The notes: generated by a model from the letters alone, not told the origin. A DNA stretch of 64,000 nt from Flavobacterium tistrianum (GCF_003254545.1 NZ_QJRH01000061.1:86702-150701), one strand, 5' to 3'. Shown: positions 34,000-42,884, counted from the first letter of the stretch. Made by a program: numbers and translations.

Positions 34000-35577
34000 A
34001 TGAAAATCTGGTATACGCCTATTATTGCTATCGTTTTTTTTACTGTTTTTTCGTGTAATTCGAAAGCTGATAAAAAAGAGGAAAACTCGATAAAAACGGT
34101 TGAAAAAGTCCCTGAATTAAAACTTACCATTGACAGTGTTCGCATTGCGAAGTTTTATGAAAATTATCCAAAACTGGATAAATTTAAATATGATGTAACT
34201 GCTTTGTATCAAAAAAATAAGTCGACTCAATTGTGGCAGGATAATAAAGGAATTGTTGAATTTGCTAATACACTTTTCAATCAATATAAAAATCTGGATC
34301 AGGAAGGATTAAAAGCCAATTATCCTTATAATGAGCAGTTAAGTGCTGTTTTTGATAATAATGCCAATACTAAGCTTTCAAAAGAAGATACCGATTTACT
34401 GCTTTCTAATTTATATTACTATTATGGTGAAAAAGTAGGAGGCTTTGACGAAAAAACTGTAGTTTCTTTAGAATGGCTTTTACCCCGTAAGAAGCTCAAT
34501 TACCAAGTGCTCTCAGATTCTATCTTTAAGAAATCAACCATTTTGGATGATAAAAAAAGAAAGATGTTCAGCCAGTATTACAAACTGCGTGACGCACTGA
34601 AAGAGTATAGAGAAATTGAGAAAAACGGTGGTTGGAAAACTATTGAAACAGATGAAGATTATAAAAGCCTGAAAGTAGGAGATTCGTCTGCTGTTGTGGC
34701 GCAAATCAGAGAGAGACTTTTTGTGACCAAAGACATTAAAGAAGACAATAAAAGTGCTATTTGTGATACAACCTTAATCAAAGCCATGAAAAACTATGAA
34801 TTGCGTCATGGTTATACTGCAAAGAACACGATTCTTCTGGAACATATAAATGATTTGAATATTCCTGTCTCAGATCGTATCAAGACCATTATTGTTAATA
34901 TGGAGCGCTGTCGTTGGATTGATCCAGAATTAGAAAAAGGGCAGAAGTATATAGAAGTTAATATTCCTGAATTTAGACTGTATATAGTCGAAGATGGTAA
35001 AATTGCTTTTGTGTCGCCAGTTGTTGTGGGAAGAGCTATGACAAAAACCGTTATTTTCAGTGGAATGATGAGCAATATTGTTTTCAATCCGTATTGGAAT
35101 GTGCCGCCAAGTATCATCAAGTCGGAAATTAAACCTGGAATGGCCAGAGATAAAAACTATTTGCAAAAGAAAAATTTAGAATGGAATAATGGTGCTGTTC
35201 GTCAGCTTCCAGGAAAAAATAATTCTTTAGGATTGGTGAAGTTTTTATTTCCAAATTCAAGCAATATTTATCTTCACGATACGCCATCAAAAAGTTTGTT
35301 TGAAAGAGAAAGTCGAGCTTTTAGCCACGGTTGTGTGAGAGTAGCAAAACCAAGAGAATTAGCTATTGAATTATTAAAAGTCGATCCGCAATGGAATCCC
35401 GAAAGAATTGATAAAGCCATGCATGCTGGAAAGGAAAGCTGGTACACGCTTAAGAAAAAAGTTCCAGTTTATATTGGCTACTTTACTGCTTGGGTTGATA
35501 GACAAGGCAATTTAAATTTCTATAAAGATATTTACGGAAGAGATGAAAGTATGATTAAACTCTTAACTGAAGAATAA
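34000..35577 (+). CDS. murein L,D-transpeptidase lipoprotein (YcbB/LdtD-like)
   Basis: 525 aa. Makes 3-3 cross-links in peptidoglycan or links proteins to it. Lipoprotein signal MKIWYTPIIAIVFFTVFSCNSK (Cys ~19). Scaffold domain ~50-200, peptidoglycan-binding-like helices ~222-300 (DEDYKSLKVGDSSAVVAQIRERL), then the YkuD catalytic domain (residues ~320-480: YIEVNIPEFRLYIVEDGKIAF; MSNIVFNPYWNVPPSI; IYLHDTPSKSLFERESRAFSHGCVRV). The catalytic Cys445 sits in SHGCVRV. Followed by a convergent NlpC/P60 gene, another wall enzyme. Confidence 0.94.
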   Translation: MKIWYTPIIAIVFFTVFSCNSKADKKEENSIKTVEKVPELKLTIDSVRIAKFYENYPKLDKFKYDVTALYQKNKSTQLWQDNKGIVEFANTLFNQYKNLDQEGLKANYPYNEQLSAVFDNNANTKLSKEDTDLLLSNLYYYYGEKVGGFDEKTVVSLEWLLPRKKLNYQVLSDSIFKKSTILDDKKRKMFSQYYKLRDALKEYREIEKNGGWKTIETDEDYKSLKVGDSSAVVAQIRERLFVTKDIKEDNKSAICDTTLIKAMKNYELRHGYTAKNTILLEHINDLNIPVSDRIKTIIVNMERCRWIDPELEKGQKYIEVNIPEFRLYIVEDGKIAFVSPVVVGRAMTKTVIFSGMMSNIVFNPYWNVPPSIIKSEIKPGMARDKNYLQKKNLEWNNGAVRQLPGKNNSLGLVKFLFPNSSNIYLHDTPSKSLFERESRAFSHGCVRVAKPRELAIELLKVDPQWNPERIDKAMHAGKESWYTLKKKVPVYIGYFTAWVDRQGNLNFYKDIYGRDESMIKLLTEE

Positions 35578-35649
35578 AAACTTAAATTCCAATTTTTAAA
35601 TTCCAAGTTCCAAAACCGAATCTATTCAATTGGCATAAAAAAAATTAAA

Positions 35650-35712
35650 GCCACAGATTAAAAAGATTAGCACAGATTTTTTGTAATCATTTCTAATCCT
35701 TTAATCTGTGGC
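35650..35712. repeat. inverted-repeat hairpin between LDT and NlpC genes
   Basis: GCCACAGATTAAAAAGATTAG (35650 on) pairs with CTAATCCTTTAATCTGTGGC (to 35712), nearly perfect over 20 bp. The same style (GCCACGAATT...) recurs at 41691-41739. It may terminate both convergent genes. Confidence 0.65.
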
Positions 35713-35776
35713 AAAAAAAATAAATTCGTGAATTGCTTCGCCAGTTCGCTATCGCTCGGGTCGTGGCTAACAGAAA

Positions 35777-36280
35777 CTATTCCGACAAAACATCAACACA
35801 TTTATAAAAACGTTTAGTGTAATGTTCTGTATCAAGAGATGTTATAGTTACTTGCTGTGCTTTTCCTGAAGAAGCATGAATAAATTTTGACTGCATTCCG
35901 TTGGCTTCGCAAATTATGCCAACGTGACCAACTACATTTCTGTTTTTATATCCATAGAAAACCAAAACATCTCCAACCTTAAAATCTTCTGGCTTTAAAG
36001 CTTTACCTAAATTTTTATAACCGCTTGAACTTCTGGGAAGTGTCATTCCAAAATTTTTAAATACATAACTCACAAAACCCGAACAATCAAAGCCTTTTTC
36101 AGGATTACTACTGGCATATACATAAGGAGTTCCTAAATACTGTTTGGCGTAAACAATAATAGAATCTCGATTGATTTCGGTTTGAGATGGATTGTTTTGA
36201 ATTTGCTTTTTTTCTTTTTTTAAGTTGAAAGAGGAAAGAGTGATAAAAAACAATAAAGAAGTTATGGCTAAGGTTTTCAT
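35777..36280 (-). CDS. NlpC/P60 family cell-wall peptidase
   Basis: 167 aa. Signal peptide MKTLAITSLLFFITLSSFNL. Catalytic Cys in KGFDCSGFVSYVFKNFGM (~residue 68), His in NVVGHVGIICEANG (~118), third polar residue His in KFIHASSG (~133). Single catalytic domain, no SH3 or LysM targeting module, so it probably cuts stem peptides in the periplasm. Has a -7 box at 36309-36316. Confidence 0.94.
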   Translation of the reverse strand: MKTLAITSLLFFITLSSFNLKKEKKQIQNNPSQTEINRDSIIVYAKQYLGTPYVYASSNPEKGFDCSGFVSYVFKNFGMTLPRSSSGYKNLGKALKPEDFKVGDVLVFYGYKNRNVVGHVGIICEANGMQSKFIHASSGKAQQVTITSLDTEHYTKRFYKCVDVLSE

Positions 36281-36308
36281 TTTGACAGATTGTAAAAGTA
36301 TAAAACGG

Positions 36309-36316
36309 CAAAGATA
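36309..36316 (-). promoter_or_regulatory. -7 box (TATCTTTG) for the NlpC/P60 gene
   Basis: Reverse strand reads TATCTTTG, 29 nt before the ATG. Confidence 0.5.
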
Positions 36317-36426
36317 GATCTAAATTGTAATTTCTTTTTATAAATGTAAGAATTGACATCTGTAATTGTCCGAATGATGGGTTTATGTGGTGTTTTTTTA
36401 TTACTTTTTGACATTTTAGTATCTTT

Positions 36427-36453
36427 TTGGATAATCTCTTTCCAATATATTTG
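36427..36453 (+). promoter_or_regulatory. promoter of the esterase operon (TTG-N16-TATATTTG)
   Basis: TTG 36427-36429, 16-nt spacer, TATATTTG 36446-36453, 32 nt before the ATG. Same spacing as at 41805 and 53950. Confidence 0.6.
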
Positions 36454-36484
36454 TGAATAGTATTTATATTTTAACAAATAAATT

Positions 36485-37579
36485 ATGTTTCCCAAAAAAA
36501 TGGCACTTTTAATTTTGTTTTTGCTGATTTCGACGGTTTCGAATTCGCAAACTCAAAATTCTAATAAAACTTTTTTATATCAAGGACGAATTGATAAACT
36601 TCAAAATGATCAGGTTATTTTAATCGGAACTGCTTCTTCAGTTTCTTTTAATTTTACAGGAAATGAGTGTTCTATTTCATTGCAAAGCCTTGAAGATCAT
36701 CATAATTATGTTCAGCTAGTTTTGGATGGAAAATATATTGGGAAGATTAGAATAGAAAAAGGAGCTGTGCAGTTATTTCCAATAAAAGTGACTTCGAATA
36801 AAAAAGAGCATCGATTAGAAATCTACAAAAATACAGAAGCGCAGAGCGGAAATATTTTGTTTGCTGGAACAACTGCAAAACTGATTCCGACTTCATTTAA
36901 AAAGAAAAAGAAAATTGAATTCATTGGCGATTCCATTACTTGTGGCGCAGCAAGCGATCCGTCTGATGTTCCTTGTGATATAGGCGAATATATGGATCAT
37001 CATAATGGTTATTATGCTTATGGACCAACACTTTCCAGAGCAATCGATGCTGACTATTTAATGAGCTGTGTTTCGGGAATCGGAATGTACAGAAATTGGA
37101 ACGATGAGCATAAAGACGAAGCCATAATGCCAGACGTTTATCCTAATTTATATCTGACAAAAGATGCTTCAAAACCGAAATATAATTTTGCGTTTCAGCC
37201 AGAGATTATCAGCATTGCTTTAGGAACAAATGATTTTTCTGGAGGAGATGGAAAAAAAGAACGTCTGCCTTTTAATGCTGAAAAATATATTTCAAATTAT
37301 CTCAATTTTATAAAAATGCTTTACAAACACAATCCGAATGCGCAGATTGTAATTACAAACAGTCCGATGGTTGGCGGAGATAGAGCAGTAGTTTTTGAAG
37401 ATTGTTTGAATAAAGTTAAAAACGCTTTCGCGAATGATAAAACACACAAACCAATTCAGATTTTCAAATTTAAACCGATGACTCCAAATGGATGTTCTGG
37501 TCATCCTGATGTGGCAGATCATAAGGTTTTGGCAGAGGAATATGGCCCATTTTTAAAGAAGTTGCTAAATGAAAAATAA
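36485..37579 (+). CDS. SGNH-hydrolase with CE2-like architecture (acetyl esterase)
   Basis: 364 aa. Signal peptide ending near SNSQ (residue ~22). An N-terminal beta jelly roll (~25-140) is followed by the SGNH catalytic domain: block I EFIGDSITCGAASDP (Ser ~153), block III LGTNDFSG (~254), block V GHPDVADHKVLAEE with Asp/His (~340-345). That order is the hallmark of CE2 acetyl-xylan/glucomannan esterases. An 11-nt overlap with the next gene (another esterase) makes an operon. Deacetylation of plant hemicellulose is the best guess; substrate unproven. Confidence 0.85.
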   Translation: MFPKKMALLILFLLISTVSNSQTQNSNKTFLYQGRIDKLQNDQVILIGTASSVSFNFTGNECSISLQSLEDHHNYVQLVLDGKYIGKIRIEKGAVQLFPIKVTSNKKEHRLEIYKNTEAQSGNILFAGTTAKLIPTSFKKKKKIEFIGDSITCGAASDPSDVPCDIGEYMDHHNGYYAYGPTLSRAIDADYLMSCVSGIGMYRNWNDEHKDEAIMPDVYPNLYLTKDASKPKYNFAFQPEIISIALGTNDFSGGDGKKERLPFNAEKYISNYLNFIKMLYKHNPNAQIVITNSPMVGGDRAVVFEDCLNKVKNAFANDKTHKPIQIFKFKPMTPNGCSGHPDVADHKVLAEEYGPFLKKLLNEK

Positions 37580-38948
37580 TATTTTTAAGTTTGTTTTCTT
37601 TCTATTGATTTCCAGTACTATGATGGCAAACGTTTCGCTTCCGAATATTTTTAGTGATAATATGGTTTTACAACGCAACTCTGAAGTGAAAATTTGGGGT
37701 TGGGCAAATCCAAAAGAAGAAATTAAATTGGTTTCGAGCTGGAATAATCAGGAATATAAAACCGTTGCCAATAATCAGGCAAAATGGGAAATTACGATTA
37801 AAACTCCTGAAGCAGGCGGTCCTTTTACCATTTCGATAAAAGGCTACAATGAAGTAGTCTTAAAAAATATTTTAATTGGCGAAGTTTGGCTTTGTTCGGG
37901 ACAATCAAATATGGAAATGTCTGTAAGCTGGGGAATTGACGATGGGGAAGAAGAAATGAAAAATGCCACAAATCCAAGCATTCGATTTTTTACTGTTCCG
38001 AAATTGACAGCTGAAAATGCGCAGAATAATTTACTGGGAAATTGGACAGAATCGACTCCTGAAACCATGAAATATTTTAGCGCTGTTGGTTATTTTTTTG
38101 CGAAACGTCTACGCGAAGATTTAAAAAATGTCCCAATCGGATTAATATCTTCTAACTGGGGAGGAACTCCTGCAGAAATATGGATGTCACAAGAAGTTGT
38201 AAACAGTGACCCTGTTTTATTAGAAAACGCTAAAAAACTCAACGAACAAGAATACGGACCAAGACAACCTGGACGAGCTTACAATGCCATGATTTATCCA
38301 ATAATCGGATTTAAAATTGCGGGAACGCTTTGGTATCAGGGCGAGTCGAATGTTGGTTCTTTGGTTTATGATAAAACTTTGGGAGCTTTAATAACTTCTT
38401 GGAGAAAAGAATGGAAAGACGAATTTCCGTTTTACTATGTTCAGATTGCGCCATTTAAAACGGGAAAGAATAATTTCTCAAATGTAACAGTTAGAGATTC
38501 GCAGAGAAAATTATTGAAAGAAGTTCCGAAAACAGGAATGGTGGTCATCAGTGATATTTCGGATATAATTGATATTCATCCAAAAAATAAAAAATCGGTG
38601 GGAATTCGTTTGGCGAATTTGGCTTTGGCTGACATTTATAAAACCAACAATAATTTAGTTAATGGACCACTCTTTAAATCCATTAAAATTGACGAAAATA
38701 AAGTAACCGTTTCTTTTGACTACGGAGACGGATTATATTTCAAAGACAACAAATCGAATCAATTTGAAGTTGCGGGAACAGATGGAGTTTTCTATTCAGC
38801 CGAGGCTTCAATTCAAAATAACGAAGTGATTTTGAAAAGTAAAAAAGTGGCTTCTCCAACAAAAGTGAGATTTGCATGGGGAAATACAACGCAATCGGAT
38901 TTGTTTAATAAAGTAAATTTGCCGGCTTCTTGTTTTGTTTCTGAGTGA
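37569..38948 (+). CDS. sialate O-acetylesterase family esterase
   Basis: 459 aa. Signal peptide MKNNIFKFVFFLLISSTMMANVSLP. Catalytic Ser in LCSGQSNMEMSVSWG (~117), the later His/Asp region DISDIIDIHPKNKKSVGIRLA (~335-355), with SNWGGTPAEIWMS and LWYQGESNV between: the SASA domain (DUF303). In polysaccharide loci such enzymes usually remove acetyl groups from xylan, mannan or pectin rather than sialic acid. Translationally coupled to the upstream CE2-like gene. Periplasmic or surface. Confidence 0.9.
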   Translation: MKNNIFKFVFFLLISSTMMANVSLPNIFSDNMVLQRNSEVKIWGWANPKEEIKLVSSWNNQEYKTVANNQAKWEITIKTPEAGGPFTISIKGYNEVVLKNILIGEVWLCSGQSNMEMSVSWGIDDGEEEMKNATNPSIRFFTVPKLTAENAQNNLLGNWTESTPETMKYFSAVGYFFAKRLREDLKNVPIGLISSNWGGTPAEIWMSQEVVNSDPVLLENAKKLNEQEYGPRQPGRAYNAMIYPIIGFKIAGTLWYQGESNVGSLVYDKTLGALITSWRKEWKDEFPFYYVQIAPFKTGKNNFSNVTVRDSQRKLLKEVPKTGMVVISDISDIIDIHPKNKKSVGIRLANLALADIYKTNNNLVNGPLFKSIKIDENKVTVSFDYGDGLYFKDNKSNQFEVAGTDGVFYSAEASIQNNEVILKSKKVASPTKVRFAWGNTTQSDLFNKVNLPASCFVSE

Positions 38949-38992
38949 GTGTTTAAAGAATAAAGAAACAAGATTTTAGATTTTAGTTTTTT

Positions 38993-39040
38993 TGTCAGGC
39001 TGAGCGAAGTCGAAGTCCCGCAAAGTGATACGCAAAGTTT
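38993..39040 (+). repeat. half repeat GTCAGGCTGAGCGAAGTCG
   Basis: GTCAGGCTGAGCGAAGTCG starts at 38993, unpaired here; it has the look of one arm of a dispersed palindrome and directly precedes a full one at 39041. Part of a 387-nt gene-free stretch (38949-39335) packed with repeats. Confidence 0.5.
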
Positions 39041-39138
39041 GTCATTTCGAGGATCGAAGGATCACACTCGGGATTTGACAAAGATTGGTGAATTTCTGTG
39101 TGGAATTTCTAGTGTGATCCTTCGTTCCTCAGGATGAC
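39041..39138. repeat. palindromic element related to the 30832-31269 array
   Basis: 98 nt. Left arm GTCATTTCGAGGATCGAAGG, right arm CCTTCGTTCCTCAGGATGAC, ~28-bp arms with a few mismatches; centre GACAAAGATTGGTGAATTTC resembles the array centre (CCAAAGATTGGAATAG). Diverged single copy of the same class. Confidence 0.75.
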
Positions 39139-39172
39139 AAGATAACCAAAAACGCTCTTTTGAAAACGATTT

Positions 39173-39266
39173 GCGTGAGGGATAGAGGCGGTATCCTTTT
39201 GTGAAGAGAAACGGAACAAAAGATATAGCCGAAAGCCCGACCCGCCTTTTTCGGCGGGACACGCCC
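39173..39266 (+). repeat. REP-like hairpin element, copy C (variant)
   Basis: Bounded by GCGTG/CACGC. GAGGCGGTATCCTTTTGTG matches copy A's GAGCGGCATCCTTTTGTG; ACAAAAG closes the stem. A second hairpin CCCGCC/GGCGGG sits near the right end. Confidence 0.65.
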
Positions 39267-39275
39267 AAAGGAAAA

Positions 39276-39307
39276 CTTAGAATCTCAGTATCTCAGAACC
39301 TTAGCAA
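39276..39307 (+). repeat. half element CTTAG-type repeat before GH3
   Basis: CTTAGAATCTCAGTATCTCAG and ACCTTAGCAAC repeat the right half of the hairpin at 11427-11492. It ends 29 nt before the GH3 ATG. Confidence 0.55.
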
Positions 39308-39335
39308 CTAAAAAAAAAACTAACTAAACCACTAT

Positions 39336-41633
39336 ATGAAAAATAAACAAATACTAATTATTGGGGTATTTTCCCTTTTTACTGTTGGAAATATGAATGC
39401 ACAAAAAAAGCCATATCTGGATAAGAATAAAACTGTTGAGCAGCGTATCGATTTGCTTTTGCCGTTTATGACGCTTGAGGAAAAAGTAGGGCAAATGAAT
39501 CAATACAATGGTTTTTGGGATGTTACAGGACCAGCACCAAAAGGTGGAACGGCGGAATTAAAGTATGAACATTTAAGAAAAGGATTAGTCGGATCAATGC
39601 TGACAGTGCGCGGTGTAAAAGAAGTGCGTGCCGTTCAGAAAATTGCGGTTGAAGAAACCCGTTTGGGAATTCCGCTGATTATTGGTTTTGACGTAATACA
39701 TGGCTATAAAACGTTAAGTCCGATTCCGTTGGCGGAAGCAGCGAGTTGGGATTTGGAAGCGATTAAGAAATCTGCGGCGATTGCGGCAGATGAAGCTTCG
39801 GCATCTGGAATTAACTGGACTTTTGGGCCAAATGTTGACGTGGCAAATGATGCCCGTTGGGGACGTGTGATGGAAGGTGCTGGAGAAGATCCGTATTTAG
39901 GAAGTAAAGTGGGTTATGCCAGAGTAAAAGGTTTTCAAGGGGAAACTATTGCCGACTTGGCTAAAGTAAATACGATTGCAGCTTGTGCCAAACATTTTGC
40001 TGCTTACGGTTATGTTGAAGCGGGATTGGAATATAATATTGTGGATATCAGTAATTCTAAATTATATAATTCGGTTTTGCCTCCTTTTAAAGCAACTGTA
40101 GATGCTGGAGTTCGTACGTTTATGAATTCGTTTAATACTCTGAATGGCGTTCCGGCAACTGGAAATGCTTTTTTGCAAAGAGATATTTTGAAAGGGAAAT
40201 GGAAGTTTGACGGATTTGTAATTTCAGATTATGCTTCGATTCGTGAAATGATTGCACACGGTTATGCAAAAGACGAAGCCGATGCAACGGCAAAAGCGGT
40301 AATCGCGGGTTCTGATATGGATATGGAATCGTATCTATATGTGGCAAAATTGGTTGATTTAGTAAAATCAGGAAAAGTAAAAGAATCTTTGGTTGATGAT
40401 GCGGTTCGCAGAATTCTTCGAGTGAAATTTGAATTGGGATTATTTGATGATCCGTACAGATATTGTGATGAAAAACGCGAAAAAGAAGTTGTGGGAAGCA
40501 AAGCCAATAATGAAGGCGTTTTGGATATGGCAAAAAAATCTATCGTTTTATTAAAGAACGAAAAGAATTTGCTTCCGCTAAAGAAATCTGGACAGAAAAT
40601 TGCTTTGATTGGCGCTTTGGCAAATGATAAAAATAGTCCGCTAGGAAGCTGGAGAATTGCAGCTTCTGATGATACTGCGATTTCGGTTTTAGAAGGAATG
40701 CAGCAATATAAAGACAATCAATTGACTTTTGAAAAAGGTGTTGATTTGTTGAAACAAAAAGCAACATTTTTAACGGAAACGGTTTTCAACACTACAGACA
40801 AAAGCGGATTTGAAGCGGCGAAAAAAGCAGCAAAAAATGCCGATGTTGTGGTAATGGTTTTGGGCGAATATGGTTTCCAAAGCGGTGAGGGAAGAAGCAG
40901 AACTGATTTGAACTTGCCAGGATTGCAACAGGAATTATTAGAGGAAATCTACAAAGTAAACCCGAATGTAGTTTTGGTTTTAAATAATGGCCGTCCGTTG
41001 AGCATTCCGTGGGCGGCAGAGAATGTTCCGGCAATTGTAGAAGCTTGGCATTTAGGTACTCAGGCAGGAAATGCAATTGCGCAGGTTTTATACGGAGATT
41101 ATAATCCGAGCGGGAAACTTCCAATGTCGTTTCCTAGAAATGTAGGTCAGGAGCCAATTTACTACAACAAATACAGTACTGGAAGACCAATTGACAGCGA
41201 TAAAAATGTTTTCTGGTCTCATTATATGGATGTGGAAAAAACGCCTCAATTTCCGTTTGGTTTCGGATTGAGTTATACAACTTTCGATTATAAAAACTTG
41301 AAATTGAATAAAACGGCTTTCGAAAAAGGTGAAAAAGTTCAAGTGAGCGTTGAGGTTACAAACTCTGGAAATTATGACGGGAAAGAAGTAGTACAATTGT
41401 ATATTCATGATGAATACGCAAGTATTGTTCGCCCAATAAAAGAATTGAAAGGTTTTGAATTGGTTGATCTGAAAAAAGGAGAAACTAAAACGGTAAATTT
41501 TACTTTGACAGATAAAGAACTTGGTTTTTATAATAACGAAGGAACTTATTTAGTTGAACCGGGAACTTTTAAGATCATGGTTGGAGGAAGCTCTGATAAA
41601 GGGTTGCAGAGTGGGTTTGAAATTAAAGAATAG
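39336..41633 (+). CDS. bglX: GH3 beta-glucosidase (BglX-like)
   Basis: 765 aa periplasmic enzyme. Signal peptide ends near GNMNAQ (~23). The GH3 barrel includes GFDVIHGYKTLSPIPLAEAASWD and FGPNVDVANDARWGRVMEGAGEDPYLGSK; nucleophile Asp298 in GFVISDYASI. The second alpha/beta domain carries the acid/base Glu in FQSGEGRSRTDL, and a C-terminal fibronectin III-like domain ends the protein (VTNSGNYDGKEVVQLYIHDEYASIVRPIKELKGF). It releases terminal beta-linked glucose from oligosaccharides, useful for glucomannan. Sits after two esterase genes and a repeat-filled gap, so it is probably a separate transcript. Confidence 0.95.
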   Translation: MKNKQILIIGVFSLFTVGNMNAQKKPYLDKNKTVEQRIDLLLPFMTLEEKVGQMNQYNGFWDVTGPAPKGGTAELKYEHLRKGLVGSMLTVRGVKEVRAVQKIAVEETRLGIPLIIGFDVIHGYKTLSPIPLAEAASWDLEAIKKSAAIAADEASASGINWTFGPNVDVANDARWGRVMEGAGEDPYLGSKVGYARVKGFQGETIADLAKVNTIAACAKHFAAYGYVEAGLEYNIVDISNSKLYNSVLPPFKATVDAGVRTFMNSFNTLNGVPATGNAFLQRDILKGKWKFDGFVISDYASIREMIAHGYAKDEADATAKAVIAGSDMDMESYLYVAKLVDLVKSGKVKESLVDDAVRRILRVKFELGLFDDPYRYCDEKREKEVVGSKANNEGVLDMAKKSIVLLKNEKNLLPLKKSGQKIALIGALANDKNSPLGSWRIAASDDTAISVLEGMQQYKDNQLTFEKGVDLLKQKATFLTETVFNTTDKSGFEAAKKAAKNADVVVMVLGEYGFQSGEGRSRTDLNLPGLQQELLEEIYKVNPNVVLVLNNGRPLSIPWAAENVPAIVEAWHLGTQAGNAIAQVLYGDYNPSGKLPMSFPRNVGQEPIYYNKYSTGRPIDSDKNVFWSHYMDVEKTPQFPFGFGLSYTTFDYKNLKLNKTAFEKGEKVQVSVEVTNSGNYDGKEVVQLYIHDEYASIVRPIKELKGFELVDLKKGETKTVNFTLTDKELGFYNNEGTYLVEPGTFKIMVGGSSDKGLQSGFEIKE

Positions 41634-41690
41634 TCGTTAGTTTTTTTAGGAGCAAAGGGACAAAGTAACAAAGGTTCAAAGTTTTTTTTT

Positions 41691-41739
41691 CGCCACGAAT
41701 TCACGAATTAATTGATTTATAATTCGTGAATTCGTGGCG
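41691..41739. terminator. 20-bp hairpin downstream of GH3
   Basis: CGCCACGAATTCACGAATTA (41691-41710) and its exact complement at 41720-41739, loop of 9. T-rich on both sides; a terminator and repeat-type element. Confidence 0.7.
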
Positions 41740-41804
41740 ACTTTAATTTTGCTTATTGTGATAGTAAGTGTTTATATGTCAGTATTTTATTGTTTAAAAC
41801 GGTT

Positions 41805-41831
41805 TTGCTTTAAGCTTTTGTCTTATCTTTG
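41805..41831 (+). promoter_or_regulatory. promoter of the DUF308 gene (TTG-N16-TATCTTTG)
   Basis: TTG 41805-41807, 16-nt spacer, TATCTTTG 41824-41831; leader of about 80 nt to the ATG. Confidence 0.6.
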
Positions 41832-41916
41832 ATAAACAGCCATTTAAATGGTTTTAATTGGTGATTTAAGGTAAGCTGAAAACTTTATAGAGTAGGCAAG
41901 ATTTTAAAACAGTATT

Positions 41917-42483
41917 ATGGAACATTCTTTATTTAAAAAAGTGAAAGCAGCAATTGATTATTGGTACATTCCGTTATTAGTGGGAATACTTTTTGTAATC
42001 ATCGGATTTTGGTCTTTTGCCACACCTCTAAAGGCATATTTAACGTTGGCCTTTTTATTTAGTGTGTCATTTTTGGTCAGCGGAATTTTTGAAATTATTT
42101 TTGCACTTTCAAACAGAAAGAAAATTGATAATTGGGGCTGGACACTAGTATCTGGTATTATAGGTTTAGGTGTCGGGATAGTATTAATTGCTAATCCGTT
42201 AGTTTCAATAACACTTTTACCACTTTATGTTGGATTGGCCATTTTATTTCGTTCTGTAATGGCTATTTTTATGGCTTTTAATTTAAAAAGCTATTCTGTG
42301 CCAGATTGGAAAAATCTGTTGGGATTAGGGATTTTGGGAGTGTTGTTTTCATTTCTGTTATTATGGAACCCGGTTTTTGCAGGACTTTCAATAGTATATT
42401 GGACTGCTTTTGCTTTCATTGCAAGCGGATTTTTCTATATTTATTTTTCTTTCAAGCTGAAAAGAATACATGATCTAGGTTAA
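41917..42483 (+). CDS. HdeD/DUF308 family membrane protein
   Basis: 188 aa with six hydrophobic helices in three hairpins, each of DUF308 type (LVGILFVIIGFWSFATPLKAYLTLAFLFSVSFLVSGIFEIIFAL; GWTLVSGIIGLGVGIVLIANPLVSITLLPLYVGLAILFRSVMAIFMAF; third copy after WKNLLGLGILGVLFSFLLLWNPVFAG). HdeD of E. coli helps acid resistance; the role here is not known. Single gene with its own promoter and terminator. Confidence 0.9.
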   Translation: MEHSLFKKVKAAIDYWYIPLLVGILFVIIGFWSFATPLKAYLTLAFLFSVSFLVSGIFEIIFALSNRKKIDNWGWTLVSGIIGLGVGIVLIANPLVSITLLPLYVGLAILFRSVMAIFMAFNLKSYSVPDWKNLLGLGILGVLFSFLLLWNPVFAGLSIVYWTAFAFIASGFFYIYFSFKLKRIHDLG

Positions 42484-42512
42484 AAAAATAAGATTTGTTT
42501 GAACTTTTTACT

Positions 42513-42563
42513 ATAAACACAAAACCCGAAAGGTTTTAAAAACATGTCGGGTTTTGTGTTTAT
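42513..42563 (+). terminator. terminator after DUF308 gene
   Basis: Exact 17-bp arms (42513-42529 / 42547-42563), core AAAACCCGA/TCGGGTTTT, loop 17 nt containing AAGGTTTTAAAAACATG. Confidence 0.8.
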
Positions 42564-42593
42564 GTTAATTGAATAAAGAAAGGGCTCTAACCA

Positions 42594-42658
42594 AACTTTG
42601 GAGTTTTGGCTAAAGCCCTTTTGATTGTCTTATATCTTCATCCAGCTAAAGCTGGACG
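42594..42658. repeat. two small hairpins before the DUF433 gene
   Basis: AGGGCTCTAACCAAA pairs with TTTGGCTAAAGCCCT (two mismatches), then TCCAGCTAAAGCTGGA, a 16-nt near-palindrome ending just before the DUF433 stop. Both read as dispersed repeat or terminator pieces. Confidence 0.55.
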
Positions 42659-42868
42659 CTATTGATTTTTTTGTTTTCTAAAAGCTAATGCTCCAAGAAT
42701 ATGCTCTTTCTTTAATTCAGGAAAATCCTCAATGATTTCTTCAAAAGACATTCCTGTAGATAACCATGAAAGAATATCAGAAACACAGATTCTAGTTCCT
42801 GTAATTATAGGTTTGCCAAACCGAATATCTTGGTTTATCGAAATTAAATTTTGCCAGTTATTTTCCAT
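42659..42868 (-). CDS. DUF433 family putative antitoxin, orphan
   Basis: 69 aa. LISINQDIRFGKPIITGTRICVSDILSWLSTGMSFEEIIEDFPELKKEHILGALAFRK is a complete DUF433 domain (a winged-helix type DNA-binding fold). DUF433 genes usually sit directly before a PIN-like DUF5615 toxin gene. Here only ~175 nt of repeat-filled DNA follows, so no partner is encoded. Could regulate a toxin elsewhere or be a remnant. Confidence 0.88.
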   Translation of the reverse strand: MENNWQNLISINQDIRFGKPIITGTRICVSDILSWLSTGMSFEEIIEDFPELKKEHILGALAFRKQKNQ

Positions 42869-42884
42869 AATTTTATTATTTAAA

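Noticed and set aside
39062..39268. 68-aa reverse frame
   Set aside because: Covers two repeat elements and has no coding features.
40132..41408. Several reverse frames of 75-151 aa inside GH3
   Set aside because: Antisense shadows of a well-supported gene, without family motifs.
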